A stretch of 64,000 bases of DNA, taken from contig NZ_DDOV01000020.1 in NCBI RefSeq assembly GCF_002341865.1, positions 46,056 to 110,055 on the forward strand, in the 5' to 3' direction. This DNA is from Clostridium sp. UBA2485 (GTDB lineage: Bacteria; Bacillota; Clostridia; Clostridiales; Clostridiaceae). Shown one piece after another: positions 55,350-64,000 of this stretch; position 1 is the first letter of the stretch, and each line of letters starts with the position of its first letter. A program made the position numbers and the translations under genes. Under the pieces are notes generated by a model. The model was not told the DNA's origin. It saw only the letters and a program-made list of their open reading frames with translations, and did not search any database.

Positions 55350-57095
55350 ATGCTTCAGGATGCAATTAAAACTTTTAAAAAGATATATGATAAAAATGGG
55401 GAAGATTTTATAACCCATTCCTATGTTCCAGCGGATGGAGATTATATAATAATAGTTCCAGATGGCAATACATTTAAAGAGTTAGATTTAGTAAAAATAA
55501 AGCAAAATAAAAAGACAAAAGAAATAGATACAAGTAGTGAATATTTTGATTTTATCTGTAATGCAGATTATTTAAGTAAGCTTATAGATATGAATAAACC
55601 AGTAGATGGTAATAAAATAATACACAGCAATAATTATTTAAGTTTTTTTGTTAAAAAAGATAATATAAATAACGGAAAACTTAATGATGACATAATAGAT
55701 TCTTATTATGAAATTTTAAAAAATCCTGAAATAAAATATTCTAAAGACAAAGAAAAACTTAGATTATATAAAGAAATAGAAAATAAATATGAGAAGTCTG
55801 ACGAAGTACTTATAGAGAATATAAAAATATGGATTAAAGAAAATATTAAGAATTATGTTGACAAAAATAGTAATGATAAATCATATTTAAAATTCTTTTT
55901 TAAAAATGATTTAGAAGAATACAAGAAAGAAAATGAAAAATATTTAATTCCTAATATTTTTAATAGTGTAGATTTTAATGTAAAAATAGGAGAAGAAACT
56001 TATGGACTTCCTAATGATAACATGGGATTAAATTCTAAGAAGCCTTACTTAGAAAATAAATCTAGAAAATCTAAAGTCCCTTATTTAGTATCATTAGAAG
56101 AAGTATTAATGCAAAAGAAGTTCTTTGATTATCTTTTAAATCAAGTTTCCATAGGAAAAACAAATATTTATATAGATAAGGAAAAAATATATCCTAAAAG
56201 TGATAAAGAATCGATGGAAAGAGATTTTAATGGTGTATATTTAAGAATAAAAAAAGGAAAAGAAGTAGAGATACATGACTTTGATACAATAAATGATTAC
56301 AAAGTTAATATAAAACCCATAGTTTTAAGAAATGTAATAGATTTGGACTTAAACAAAAGTGAACTTAATTATAATGTGAAAATAAAAACCTTAGATGAAA
56401 CTAAAAAGTTAATAAATCAAGTATTATTTAGTAAGTTTTTAACTTCTAATTATTTTACAGATTCAAAGGATATGAGTATAAATGATAATAATTTGAAAAG
56501 AAATATATTACTTTCTAGAAGATCACTATTTAATTGGTTTTATAAAGGAAATGATTATACTGTATGGAAGGTACTTAAAGAAAGCAGTTTAAGCTTAATA
56601 AAAGGTTCTATGTATAATGGGTATATGTTTAAAGCAGGAGAACAGTTTAATTTAAGATGTGCTTTAAAAGAATATTTTATAGGAGGAGAAAATATGGCAG
56701 ATATATTAGTAGATATTAAATCATCACTAAGAGATAAAATTTCTCAAAGTGAGACAGTGTCAATAGATAATGATAAAGAATATTATTTTGCAGTTGGCCA
56801 GCTTGCAAATTATTTTATCACATTAAATAAATCTTATAAAAAAGAGCATTCCTTAGTTAATCCAATTATAAATGCTAAGAGTGATGAAAGAATAAAAATC
56901 GAAGTTAAAAGAATGTTTAAAAAATATAATTATGCTATTCCAAGAGGAGTAATACGCTTTAATAACCTTATGGCTATGGTGTCCTCATATGTACCAGAAA
57001 GTAAGGTAAATGAAGATTTAATAATAGCGGGATACCTTCATAGTAATTTAATATTTGAAAAATCAAATAAGGAGGAAAAGGAAAATGAACAGTAG
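55350..57095 (+). CDS. cas8b: Cascade large subunit Cas8b (Csh1 type)
   Basis: 581 residues. The large subunit of the type I-B effector, thought to read the PAM and start the R-loop. The sequence is poorly conserved; recognition rests on LEEVLMQKKFFDYLL, NILLSRRSLFNWFYKG, FAVGQLANYFITL and PRGVIRFNNLMAMVSSY, and on position between cas6 and cas7. GGAGGTG precedes ATG. The last 11 bp overlap cas7. Confidence 0.9.
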   Translation: MLQDAIKTFKKIYDKNGEDFITHSYVPADGDYIIIVPDGNTFKELDLVKIKQNKKTKEIDTSSEYFDFICNADYLSKLIDMNKPVDGNKIIHSNNYLSFFVKKDNINNGKLNDDIIDSYYEILKNPEIKYSKDKEKLRLYKEIENKYEKSDEVLIENIKIWIKENIKNYVDKNSNDKSYLKFFFKNDLEEYKKENEKYLIPNIFNSVDFNVKIGEETYGLPNDNMGLNSKKPYLENKSRKSKVPYLVSLEEVLMQKKFFDYLLNQVSIGKTNIYIDKEKIYPKSDKESMERDFNGVYLRIKKGKEVEIHDFDTINDYKVNIKPIVLRNVIDLDLNKSELNYNVKIKTLDETKKLINQVLFSKFLTSNYFTDSKDMSINDNNLKRNILLSRRSLFNWFYKGNDYTVWKVLKESSLSLIKGSMYNGYMFKAGEQFNLRCALKEYFIGGENMADILVDIKSSLRDKISQSETVSIDNDKEYYFAVGQLANYFITLNKSYKKEHSLVNPIINAKSDERIKIEVKRMFKKYNYAIPRGVIRFNNLMAMVSSYVPESKVNEDLIIAGYLHSNLIFEKSNKEEKENEQ

Positions 57096-58029
57096 AGTTT
57101 ATGGAGTTTTAGGTATAGCTTCAAGAATGAGTAATTGGAATGCAGATTTTACAGGATACCCAAAGACAACTTCTTCAGGTGAAGTTTTTGGTAGTGATAA
57201 GGCATTTAAATACCCTATGAAAAAAATGTGGGAAGAACAGGGCGAGAAGGTTTTATATATAAAATCTATGAGGTTACAGGAAGGAAAAAAAGGAGAAGTA
57301 GAGCTAATTCCAAGATCCTTAAAAGAAAGATATGAACAAATCTTTGAAGGTGAAGATTTAAAAGGTAATAAAGATAGTAAAAAAGTTTTGAAAAATTTAT
57401 TTTCAGCAATAGATATAAAAAATTTTGGAGCTACCTTTGCAGAAGAAGGAAATAATATATCAATAACAGGAGCAGTTCAAATAGGACAAGGATTCAATAA
57501 GTATTTAGATTCAAATGCAGAGGAACAACAAATATTATCTCCTTTTAGAGATGCAAAAAAGAAAAAAGAAGAAGATGATGATGCGAAATCTTCAACTTTA
57601 GGAACAAAAATAGTTAGTGATGAAGCACATTATTTTTATCCATTTACAATAAACCCTCAAGCATATGATGGGTTTAAAGAGTTAGATGTTACTGAAGGAT
57701 ATACTGAGGAAGATTATAAAAAATTTAAAGAGGCTTCTATGGTTGCAGCCACATCTTTTTCAACAAATGCAAAGATAGGTTGTGAAAATGAATTTGCTAT
57801 GTTTGTAGTAACAGATAGAAATTTATATTTACCAGACTTATCTCAATATGTTGCATTTGAAAAGTGTGATGATAAAGGAAAGATAATCATAAAATGCAAC
57901 AATTTATTTAGAGATTTAAAAGAGAGAATAAAGTCAGTAGAAATTTATTATAATCCATATACAACAATTATAGAAAAGGATATAGAAAATGCAAAATACT
58001 TCAACATATTTACAAAAGAAGAGGTATAG
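57085..58029 (+). CDS. cas7: Cascade backbone subunit Cas7 (Csh2 type)
   Basis: About 314 residues. RRM-like protein that coats the crRNA. Family blocks: VYGVLGIASRMSNWNADFTG, SSGEVFGSDKAFKYPMK, FGATFAEEGNNISITGAVQI and HYFYPFTINPQAY. AAGGAGG 8 bp before this ATG, inside the end of cas8b; the open start at 57055 is before that site. Overlap with cas8b and 3 bp to cas5 imply strict co-expression. Confidence 0.95.
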   Translation: MNSRVYGVLGIASRMSNWNADFTGYPKTTSSGEVFGSDKAFKYPMKKMWEEQGEKVLYIKSMRLQEGKKGEVELIPRSLKERYEQIFEGEDLKGNKDSKKVLKNLFSAIDIKNFGATFAEEGNNISITGAVQIGQGFNKYLDSNAEEQQILSPFRDAKKKKEEDDDAKSSTLGTKIVSDEAHYFYPFTINPQAYDGFKELDVTEGYTEEDYKKFKEASMVAATSFSTNAKIGCENEFAMFVVTDRNLYLPDLSQYVAFEKCDDKGKIIIKCNNLFRDLKERIKSVEIYYNPYTTIIEKDIENAKYFNIFTKEEV

Positions 58030-58032
58030 AAA

Positions 58033-58776
58033 ATGGATGTTTTAAAATTCACATTAAAAGGAAAGACTGCATTTTTTAAAAAGCCTGATGTTAACACATA
58101 TTTCTATTTTACTTATGGAAACATTCATAAAATAGCACTATTAGGAGTTTTTGGATCTATATTGGGATTACGGGGATACAATAATCAACAGAAAAACGAT
58201 AAATATCCAGAATTTTATGAAAAACTTAAGGATATAAATATAGGAATAGTGCCACTAAATGATCAAGGGTATATTTCTAAAAAGATTCAAACTTTTAATA
58301 ATTCAGTTGGATACGCATCAAAAGAACAAGGTGGAAATTTAATTGTTAAAGAGCAGTGGTTGGAAGAACCTGAATGGGAAATTTATGTTCTTTTAAAAGG
58401 AGATATAGAAAATCAATTAAAGGACGATATATTAAACTACAATTTTACATTCATTCCTTACTTAGGTAAAAATGATCATATAGCTACTATAGAAAATATA
58501 GAATTAATAAAAGATGTTAAAAAAGTAGATGAGCCTAAAAAATTTGATAGTTTATATATTAAAAATTATTTTTCTTTTATAAATAATAACTTTGATTTTG
58601 ATGAAGAAGATGAATCAGAGGATATATGGAAATATGAAGAAATGCTTCCAATTTCCCTAGAAGAGAACACCAATAAATATGACCTTGAATCTTTTGTTTA
58701 TACTAATTCATCAATTGAAAACTCATCTTATGATTTAATATATGAATGTAATGGCAAGAATATATTTTTCTTTTAG
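58033..58776 (+). CDS. cas5: Cascade subunit Cas5 (Cas5h/Cas5b type)
   Basis: 247 residues. Binds the 5' handle of crRNA. N-terminal FTLKGKTAFFKKPDVNTYFY and the glycine-rich LGVFGSILGLRGYN are typical of Cas5h. The C-terminal third is acidic (FDFDEEDESEDIW). The stop codon lies inside a terminator hairpin, so this ends the effector group. Confidence 0.94.
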   Translation: MDVLKFTLKGKTAFFKKPDVNTYFYFTYGNIHKIALLGVFGSILGLRGYNNQQKNDKYPEFYEKLKDINIGIVPLNDQGYISKKIQTFNNSVGYASKEQGGNLIVKEQWLEEPEWEIYVLLKGDIENQLKDDILNYNFTFIPYLGKNDHIATIENIELIKDVKKVDEPKKFDSLYIKNYFSFINNNFDFDEEDESEDIWKYEEMLPISLEENTNKYDLESFVYTNSSIENSSYDLIYECNGKNIFFF

Positions 58777-58799
58777 AGGGAGTAATCCCTCTATTTTTA
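58775..58799 (+). terminator. Terminator between cas5 and cas3
   Basis: AGAGGGA and TCCCTCT pair around GTAA, followed by ATTTTTATA. It overlaps the cas5 stop. It should lower transcription into cas3. Confidence 0.82.
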
Positions 58800-58863
58800 T
58801 ACAGTAATTAATAATTAGGATATTACTTTATAGAATCAATTAAAAACATAGGAGAATCAATAT

Positions 58864-61443
58864 ATGTATTTTGATAATATAGAAAAATTTCAAATAGACA
58901 AATATATAAAGAACAGTTCAAATATATACGCACATAAAACTGAGGATAATGGCAAATTTGAAACTTTAAGGGAACACCTAGATCTTTCAGAAGAATACTT
59001 ATATAAAATAATTAAAGCTAAAAATTTAGATAATGTATTATTAAATTTTCAAAATTGTCTATTTAATGAAGACTGTGAAGAAGGAATAGAACTCTTTAAA
59101 GAAATGATGCTTAATGTAATTTATATGCATGACTTAGGAAAAATTAATTGCTGTTTTCAATACAAGAAGATGGGAAATGATTTTTTTAAGAATTATGAAG
59201 GATTAGATTTTAATTATTCAAACCATTCAATGTTATCCTCTCTTATTTATATCAATTATTATTTTAAAAGAATAAAAGAACTAGAAAATACAACATCTAA
59301 TATAAAAAATAAATTAAGATTCTTTATGATGATAAATTCATATTTAATATCAAAACACCATGGTTCTTTAGATTCTTTTAATGAATATAAGAATAAATTT
59401 TTAGAGGAGGATGGCGAAGGAACAAGGATTTATACAGAACAATTGAGTATATTTAAATCATCCTATGATGGAAGTCTAATATTTGAAAAAAAGCCCAAGC
59501 TAATGAAAAAACTTTTTGAATTGGTGGACAGTTATTTAGAGAAAGAAGTAATTGATAGTAAGGAAAAAATTTATCTTTACATATATGAGAGGTTTTTAGC
59601 GTCACTATTACTTGGGTGTGATTATTACTCAACATCACAATTTATGAATAATATGGAGATTAACGATTTTGGTCAGATATCAGATATAAATAAATTCTAT
59701 GATGTTTTAAAGAAAGCTAGAATATATGAAGAAATAAGAAAATATGAAAAAGAAAGTTATCTTAAAGAAAATGATTTTATGGGAATAGAAGATATTAATA
59801 TTCTTAGAAACGAAATGTTTTTAGATGCAGAAAGGGTATTAGAGAAAAATATTAATAGCAATATATACTATTTAGAAGCACCAACGGGAAGTGGAAAAAG
59901 CAATGTAGCATTAAATCTGAGTTTTAAATTAATAGAAAAAGATAAGTTCTTAAACAAAATATTTAATGTATATCCTTTTAATACATTGGTAGAACAAAAT
60001 ATAAATAACTTAGAAAAAGTATTTGGTTTTGACGAAAAATTATTTAATGAAATAGCTGTAATAAATTCATTAGTTCCAATAAAGGAGGTAATGAAAAATC
60101 AAGCTAAAGATGAAAAAAATGAAGAAGTAAATTATAATGAATCACTGCTTAATAGGCAATTTCTAAATTATCCTATAGTTTTAACAACACATGTAAGTAT
60201 ATTTAACTATTTGTTTGGAACAGCTAAGGAAGATTTGTTCCCCCTCATACAAATTGCTAACAGTGTAATTATTTTAGATGAGATACAAAGTTATAAAAAT
60301 AATATATGGAAAGAGATAATTATGTTTTTGAACTGTTATGCAGAGATTTTAAACATAAAAATCATAATTATGTCTGCAACATTACCAGAGTTGAACAAAC
60401 TTATAGATTATGATAATGCTAATACAACAAATTTAATTATAAATAGAAATAAATATTTTAAAAATCCTATATTTAAAGATAGAGTATCAATAGATTTTTC
60501 TCTTTTAGAAAAAAGTGATAATTCTTATGAAGCATTAAAAAATCACGTTTTAAATACTGCAAAAAATACTGAGGACAATATACTTATCGAATTTATAAAT
60601 AAAAAACGTGCTTTAGAATTTTTTAATGATTTAATTGATGATTTAGGCAATGAAAGAAACATTATGCTTATTACTGGAGATGACAATAGCATAGAAAGAA
60701 ATGAAATAATAGGTAAGGTAGAAGAAGAAAAAAATATTGTATTAGTAGCTACTCAAGTAATTGAAGCCGGTGTAGACATAGATATGGATATAGGGTACAA
60801 GGATATATCTATGGTAGATAGCGATGAACAGTTTTTAGGAAGAGTAAATAGGTCATGCCAAAAGCCTAAATGCACTGTATACTTTTTTGATTTAGATTCA
60901 GCTTCTAGCATTTATAAAGGTGATTATAGAAAAGAAAAAAGCTTAACTCTTAAATCAAGTAGTATAAGAGAGCTAATTTTAGAGAAGAATTTTCAAAAAT
61001 ATTATGATTTGGTTCTTAAAAGAATTAATGAGGAAAGCTCAAAATTCAATGAAAATAATATAGAAGATTTTATAAATGATAAAATAGGTAAATTAAGTTT
61101 TTCAGAAGTAGAGAAAAAGATGCAACTTATAGATGATGATAAAAATGAAGTAACAGTATTTTTATGTAGAGATATAGCAGTAGAAAATGGAGAAGTATTG
61201 GATGGCAAAAAGGTATGGGATAATTATAAAAAGCTACTTAAAAATAGTGAGCTAGATTATGCTGAGAAAAAGGTAAAGCTTTCAAAAATAACAAGTAATC
61301 TCAATTATTTTATATATAAAGTTAAAAGTAGAGATTTTTCTTATAATGATAGATTAGGTGAAATTTACTGTATAGATGAGGGGGAAAATTATTTTACTAA
61401 TGGTAAATTTAATCGAGAAAATTTTGATATAGGCATCATTTAA
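58864..61443 (+). CDS. cas3: CRISPR-associated helicase/nuclease Cas3 (HD fused)
   Basis: 859 residues. N-terminal HD nuclease: LREHLDLSEEYL (His38), YMHDLGKINCCFQYKK (His89-Asp90), SKHHGSL. Helicase: Walker A EAPTGSGKSNVALNLSF near 338, DEIQSYK near 470 (DExx box), SATLP near 502, motif V VATQVIEAGVDIDMD near 628, motif VI FLGRVNRS. It unwinds and shreds DNA marked by Cascade. AGGAG precedes ATG. It lies behind the cas5 terminator and may have its own weak promoter or depend on read-through. Confidence 0.96.
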   Translation: MYFDNIEKFQIDKYIKNSSNIYAHKTEDNGKFETLREHLDLSEEYLYKIIKAKNLDNVLLNFQNCLFNEDCEEGIELFKEMMLNVIYMHDLGKINCCFQYKKMGNDFFKNYEGLDFNYSNHSMLSSLIYINYYFKRIKELENTTSNIKNKLRFFMMINSYLISKHHGSLDSFNEYKNKFLEEDGEGTRIYTEQLSIFKSSYDGSLIFEKKPKLMKKLFELVDSYLEKEVIDSKEKIYLYIYERFLASLLLGCDYYSTSQFMNNMEINDFGQISDINKFYDVLKKARIYEEIRKYEKESYLKENDFMGIEDINILRNEMFLDAERVLEKNINSNIYYLEAPTGSGKSNVALNLSFKLIEKDKFLNKIFNVYPFNTLVEQNINNLEKVFGFDEKLFNEIAVINSLVPIKEVMKNQAKDEKNEEVNYNESLLNRQFLNYPIVLTTHVSIFNYLFGTAKEDLFPLIQIANSVIILDEIQSYKNNIWKEIIMFLNCYAEILNIKIIIMSATLPELNKLIDYDNANTTNLIINRNKYFKNPIFKDRVSIDFSLLEKSDNSYEALKNHVLNTAKNTEDNILIEFINKKRALEFFNDLIDDLGNERNIMLITGDDNSIERNEIIGKVEEEKNIVLVATQVIEAGVDIDMDIGYKDISMVDSDEQFLGRVNRSCQKPKCTVYFFDLDSASSIYKGDYRKEKSLTLKSSSIRELILEKNFQKYYDLVLKRINEESSKFNENNIEDFINDKIGKLSFSEVEKKMQLIDDDKNEVTVFLCRDIAVENGEVLDGKKVWDNYKKLLKNSELDYAEKKVKLSKITSNLNYFIYKVKSRDFSYNDRLGEIYCIDEGENYFTNGKFNRENFDIGII

Positions 61444-61503
61444 TTTTATATACAGCATATTAAGAAAGCTCATAAATAGAATTTTAAATACTTACTATGA
61501 GGT

Positions 61504-61532
61504 TTGTTAAGATAATTGATAAATTATATAAT
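61504..61532 (+). promoter_or_regulatory. Promoter of the adaptation genes cas4-cas1-cas2
   Basis: TTGTTA at 61504-61509, 17-bp spacer, perfect TATAAT at 61527-61532, about 75 bp before cas4. It lies in a 165-bp gap after cas3. Confidence 0.75.
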
Positions 61533-61608
61533 TTCATACATTTACATAAGAAAAAAGTATTTATAAGTAAGTTCTTTATATTTTAAAACTCATAAAAAGG
61601 AGTATGTT

Positions 61609-62103
61609 ATGAAAGTTAACGGTACATTAATAAATTACTATTTTCATTGTAAAAGACAATGCTGGTTTCATGGGAATAGAATAAATTTAGAAGATAATAG
61701 TGAAGATGTCAAAATAGGTAAGGCAATACATGAAGTTAAAAGTGAAAGCTCTACTAATTCAGAGATAGCAATAGAAAATATAAAAATAGATAAACTAACT
61801 AAGGATTATTTAATAGAAGTAAAAAAATCTGATGCTGATGTTGAAGCAGCTAAATGGCAATTACTTTTGTACTTAAAGATACTAAAAGAAAAGGGAATAG
61901 AGAGAACTGGCAAACTAGAATTTGTAGAGAAAAACAAAAGCAAAAATAAAACATTGATTGTAAATTTAACAGAAGAAAATTCTAGAGAACTTGATATTAT
62001 AATATCAAAAATAGAACTTCTTTTAGAAGAAGAGGTAGCACCAGATATAATAAATAAGCCTAAATGCAAAAAATGTGCCTATTATGAATATTGTTATATT
62101 TAG
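61609..62103 (+). CDS. cas4: CRISPR adaptation nuclease Cas4
   Basis: 164 residues, Cas4a-like RecB fold. Iron-sulfur cysteines: Cys14/Cys18 (YFHCKRQCWF) and Cys153, 156, 162 (CKKCAYYEYC). Nuclease motifs: GKAIHEVKSES, a D region near IAIENIKID, and LIEVKKSDADVEAAKWQLLLYL (EVKK and the QxxxY-like QLLLYL). It trims pre-spacers and checks the PAM. AAAAGGAG before ATG; cas1 follows after 9 bp. Confidence 0.95.
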   Translation: MKVNGTLINYYFHCKRQCWFHGNRINLEDNSEDVKIGKAIHEVKSESSTNSEIAIENIKIDKLTKDYLIEVKKSDADVEAAKWQLLLYLKILKEKGIERTGKLEFVEKNKSKNKTLIVNLTEENSRELDIIISKIELLLEEEVAPDIINKPKCKKCAYYEYCYI

Positions 62104-62112
62104 GAGGAGAGT

Positions 62113-63111
62113 ATGGGGAGCACAAGATATATAACTTCTATGGGAGAATTAACCAGAAAGGATAATTCCTTATGTTTTAGAAAAGATGGAAAGAATGTAT
62201 ATATTCCAATTGAAAATACTAAGGAAATTTATTGCTTATCAGAAGTAAGCATAAATACTAAGCTGTTAGATTTTCTATCTCAAAATAATATAATTGTACA
62301 TTTCTTTAATTATCATGGTGGATATAGCGGAACATTTTATCCTAGAGAAAGATATAATAGTGGAAGACTTTTAGTTGCACAAGTAGATGCTTATAAAAAT
62401 AACAGATTAGAAATAGCTAAAGGTATAGTAAGTGGAATAGGGCAGAATATAGCAGAGGTATTATATCATTACTATAAACATGATAAAAAAGAAGTTAAAG
62501 AAACTATAGATTGGATAAATAATGAATTTATAATTAATTTAGATAAGGCTAAAGACATAAAACAACTTATGCAGGTTGAGGGTGAAGTTTGGCAAAGATT
62601 TTATAGTGAGTTCAAACATATATTACCGGAAGATTTTATACTGAATAAGAGAGTTAAAAGACCTCCAGACAATCCTATAAATGCACTGATATCTTTTGGA
62701 AATACATTGTTATATGGAAAGACAATTGCAGCAATATATAATACACACTTAGATCAAAGAATTAGTTTTTTACATGAGCCATCTGAAGGAAGGTTCTCAC
62801 TTAGTTTAGATATAAGTGAAGTGTTTAAGCCTGTTATAGTGTATAAAACAATTTTTGAACTGGTAAATAGGAAAAAGCTACAGGTGTCTAAGCATTTCGA
62901 TAAAAAGGTAAATTATTGTTTATTAAATGAAGAGGGAAGAAAAATATTTATTACAGCATTTGAGGAAAGAATGGAAACAGTATTTGTTCATCCAAAATTA
63001 AAAAGGAAAATTTCATATAGAACAGCTATAAAATTAGATTGTTATAAACTTATAAAGTTTATATTAGAGGGAAAAGAGTTCAATCCTTTTAATCTAAAGG
63101 AGAACATGTAA
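62113..63111 (+). CDS. cas1: CRISPR integrase Cas1 (type I-B)
   Basis: 332 residues. Catalytic Glu158 (VEGEVWQRFYSEF), His221 (SFLHEPSEGRFSLSLD) and Glu236 (DISEVFKPV) are present. Inserts new spacers at the leader end with Cas2. AGGAGAG lies before ATG. The gene is 1 bp from cas2. Confidence 0.97.
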   Translation: MGSTRYITSMGELTRKDNSLCFRKDGKNVYIPIENTKEIYCLSEVSINTKLLDFLSQNNIIVHFFNYHGGYSGTFYPRERYNSGRLLVAQVDAYKNNRLEIAKGIVSGIGQNIAEVLYHYYKHDKKEVKETIDWINNEFIINLDKAKDIKQLMQVEGEVWQRFYSEFKHILPEDFILNKRVKRPPDNPINALISFGNTLLYGKTIAAIYNTHLDQRISFLHEPSEGRFSLSLDISEVFKPVIVYKTIFELVNRKKLQVSKHFDKKVNYCLLNEEGRKIFITAFEERMETVFVHPKLKRKISYRTAIKLDCYKLIKFILEGKEFNPFNLKENM

Positions 63112-63112
63112 T

Positions 63113-63403
63113 ATGGGAGAAAAAATAAAATATAACTATGCATTTTTATTTTATGATGTTAATGAAAAAAGAGTGGGAAGAGTATTTAGAGTGTGTAAAA
63201 AATATTTATCCCATTTTCAAAAATCAGTTTTCAGAGGAGAAATAACTCCATCAAATCTAATACTTTTAAAGAAAGATTTAAATAAAGTAATAGACAAAGA
63301 AGAAGATTTTATATGTATTATTAAATTGTTAAATGATAAAGTATATGGTGAGGAAGTATTAGGAGTACAGCAAAATAATACAGGGGAAGATATTATAATA
63401 TAA
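63113..63403 (+). CDS. cas2: CRISPR integrase subunit Cas2
   Basis: 96 residues. Ferredoxin fold with YAFLFYDVNEKRVGRVFRVC, whose Asp15 lies in the usual place, and LSHFQKSVFRGEITPSNL. Bridges the two Cas1 dimers. It ends one base before the outer inverted repeat of leader 7, so that leader's hairpin also terminates the cas operon. Confidence 0.96.
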   Translation: MGEKIKYNYAFLFYDVNEKRVGRVFRVCKKYLSHFQKSVFRGEITPSNLILLKKDLNKVIDKEEDFICIIKLLNDKVYGEEVLGVQQNNTGEDIII

Positions 63404-63581
63404 TTTTACCAACCTCAAAGTAAACAAAACTCCTCATAATCCATTGAAGTATCAAGGCTTATGAGGAGTTTTGTTGTTGTTTTTTAAAAAACACAAAATG
63501 GTTGGTAAAATTTTTAATAAACCCTTTATTTTCAATGGATCAAGGGGTATAATGAAAATAGAGAATGGCTTAATTGCAGTT
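63404..63581 (+). promoter_or_regulatory. CRISPR leader, locus 7
   Basis: Perfect outer inverted repeat TTTTACCAACC (63404-63414) / GGTTGGTAAAA (63500-63510), 14-bp inner stem (63426-63439 with 63459-63472), TATAAT at 63548-63553. Confidence 0.94.
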
Positions 63582-64000
63582 ATTGAACCTTAACATAGGA
63601 TGTATTTAAATCATCTTCTTATGCTCCTAATCAAACAACCCAATAAATTGAACCTTAACATAGGATGTATTTAAATGGATTATATTTAGTTCCCCATTTT
63701 ATCAACATTTATTGAACCTTAACATAGGATGTATTTAAATAAATTTTGAATTAGATAAAGTAAACTCAATACAGCTATTGAACCTTAACATAGGATGTAT
63801 TTAAATACTTCACAAAGTTTGCCCATGCTGGAATTACTTACATTGAACCTTAACATAGGATGTATTTAAATTTTTTCAACCTTAAGCTTGTCCATTTTAC
63901 AGACTCGATTGAACCTTAACATAGGATGTATTTAAATTTTATAACTTACCTCCTGTTTTTATCTTAATTATAATTGAACCTTAACATAGGATGTATTTAA
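63582..64000 (+). CRISPR. CRISPR array 7 (at least seven repeats, runs off the window)
   Basis: Repeats at 63582, 63647, 63711, 63777, 63842, 63908 and 63973, all starting ATTGAACC and carrying AGG; spacers 34-36 bp. All repeats are identical, the leader is intact and it lies directly behind cas2, so this is likely the active acquisition array. The last repeat is cut by the window end. Confidence 0.97.

Noticed and set aside
1..64000. tRNA genes and riboswitches
   Set aside because: I looked for T-loop, T-box and common riboswitch cores and found none that I can support by eye; a covariance-model scan would decide.

Overview
This window is low-GC, AT-rich DNA from a Clostridium sensu stricto type genome. 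The pointers are the ppdK end, the dgt-dnaG-rpoD order, a CotS-family spore protein gene, strong GGAGG ribosome binding sites, an RNase P RNA of bacterial type and a type I-B CRISPR-Cas locus. I cannot assign a species from the sequence alone.

Layout. 0-9 kb is core chromosome: the ppdK tail, a CotS-like gene on the minus strand, then dgt, dnaG, rpoD, a membrane protein, trmK, a NIF3-family gene and rnpB. 9.1-19 kb is accessory and decayed: the 3' end of rnpB is repeated in degenerate form about 4.3 kb downstream, and between and just beyond the copies lie an endolysin fragment, a broken holin, the last codons of a tyrosine integrase, a broken IS3/IS150-type element, a broken IS200-type element, mepB, lipoproteins and a repeat protein (DUF5648 type). 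19-31 kb is a single-strand catabolic cluster: a GntR/HutC regulator with a palindromic operator, AgaS-type isomerase/deaminase, a sugar ABC transporter with its MsmK/UgpC-type ATPase, a Gfo/Idh/MocA oxidoreductase, a BadF-type amino sugar kinase, a GatY-type aldolase, a PfkB-type kinase and NagA. Read together this is non-PTS uptake of an N-acetylhexosamine and breakdown through tagatose 6-phosphate, most likely for N-acetylgalactosamine. 31-51 kb mixes single genes (GNAT, lipoprotein, bacteriohemerythrin, M29 aminopeptidase, VanY-like and amidase-like wall enzymes, NUDIX, Dus, GreA) with a complete oligopeptide ABC operon.

The dominant feature is CRISPR. Seven loci on the same strand carry the same leader, which has an outer 11-bp inverted repeat around a terminator hairpin and then a TATAAT placed 34 bp before the first repeat. 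They range from a seven-repeat array running off the window just after cas2, through arrays broken by a small inverted-repeat element, to leaders with no working repeats. The cas genes (54.6-63.4 kb) are cas6-cas8b-cas7-cas5, a terminator, cas3, then a separate promoter and cas4-cas1-cas2.

The most interesting signal is at 54.07-54.57 kb, between the last array and cas6. Two degenerate repeats bracket a 21-nt pseudo-spacer, followed by a strong terminator. The first 16 nt of the pseudo-spacer match, with a single mismatch at position 6, a site just downstream of a near-perfect promoter 150 bp away, and the site is preceded by TCA, a PAM known for clostridial I-B systems. That promoter drives a small membrane-protein ORF and then possibly cas6 and the effector genes. 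This is the architecture of a crRNA-like RNA that directs Cascade to repress a promoter: a CreR-like cas autorepressor, a CreTA-like addiction module with the small protein as toxin, or both. This is inference from sequence and is untested.
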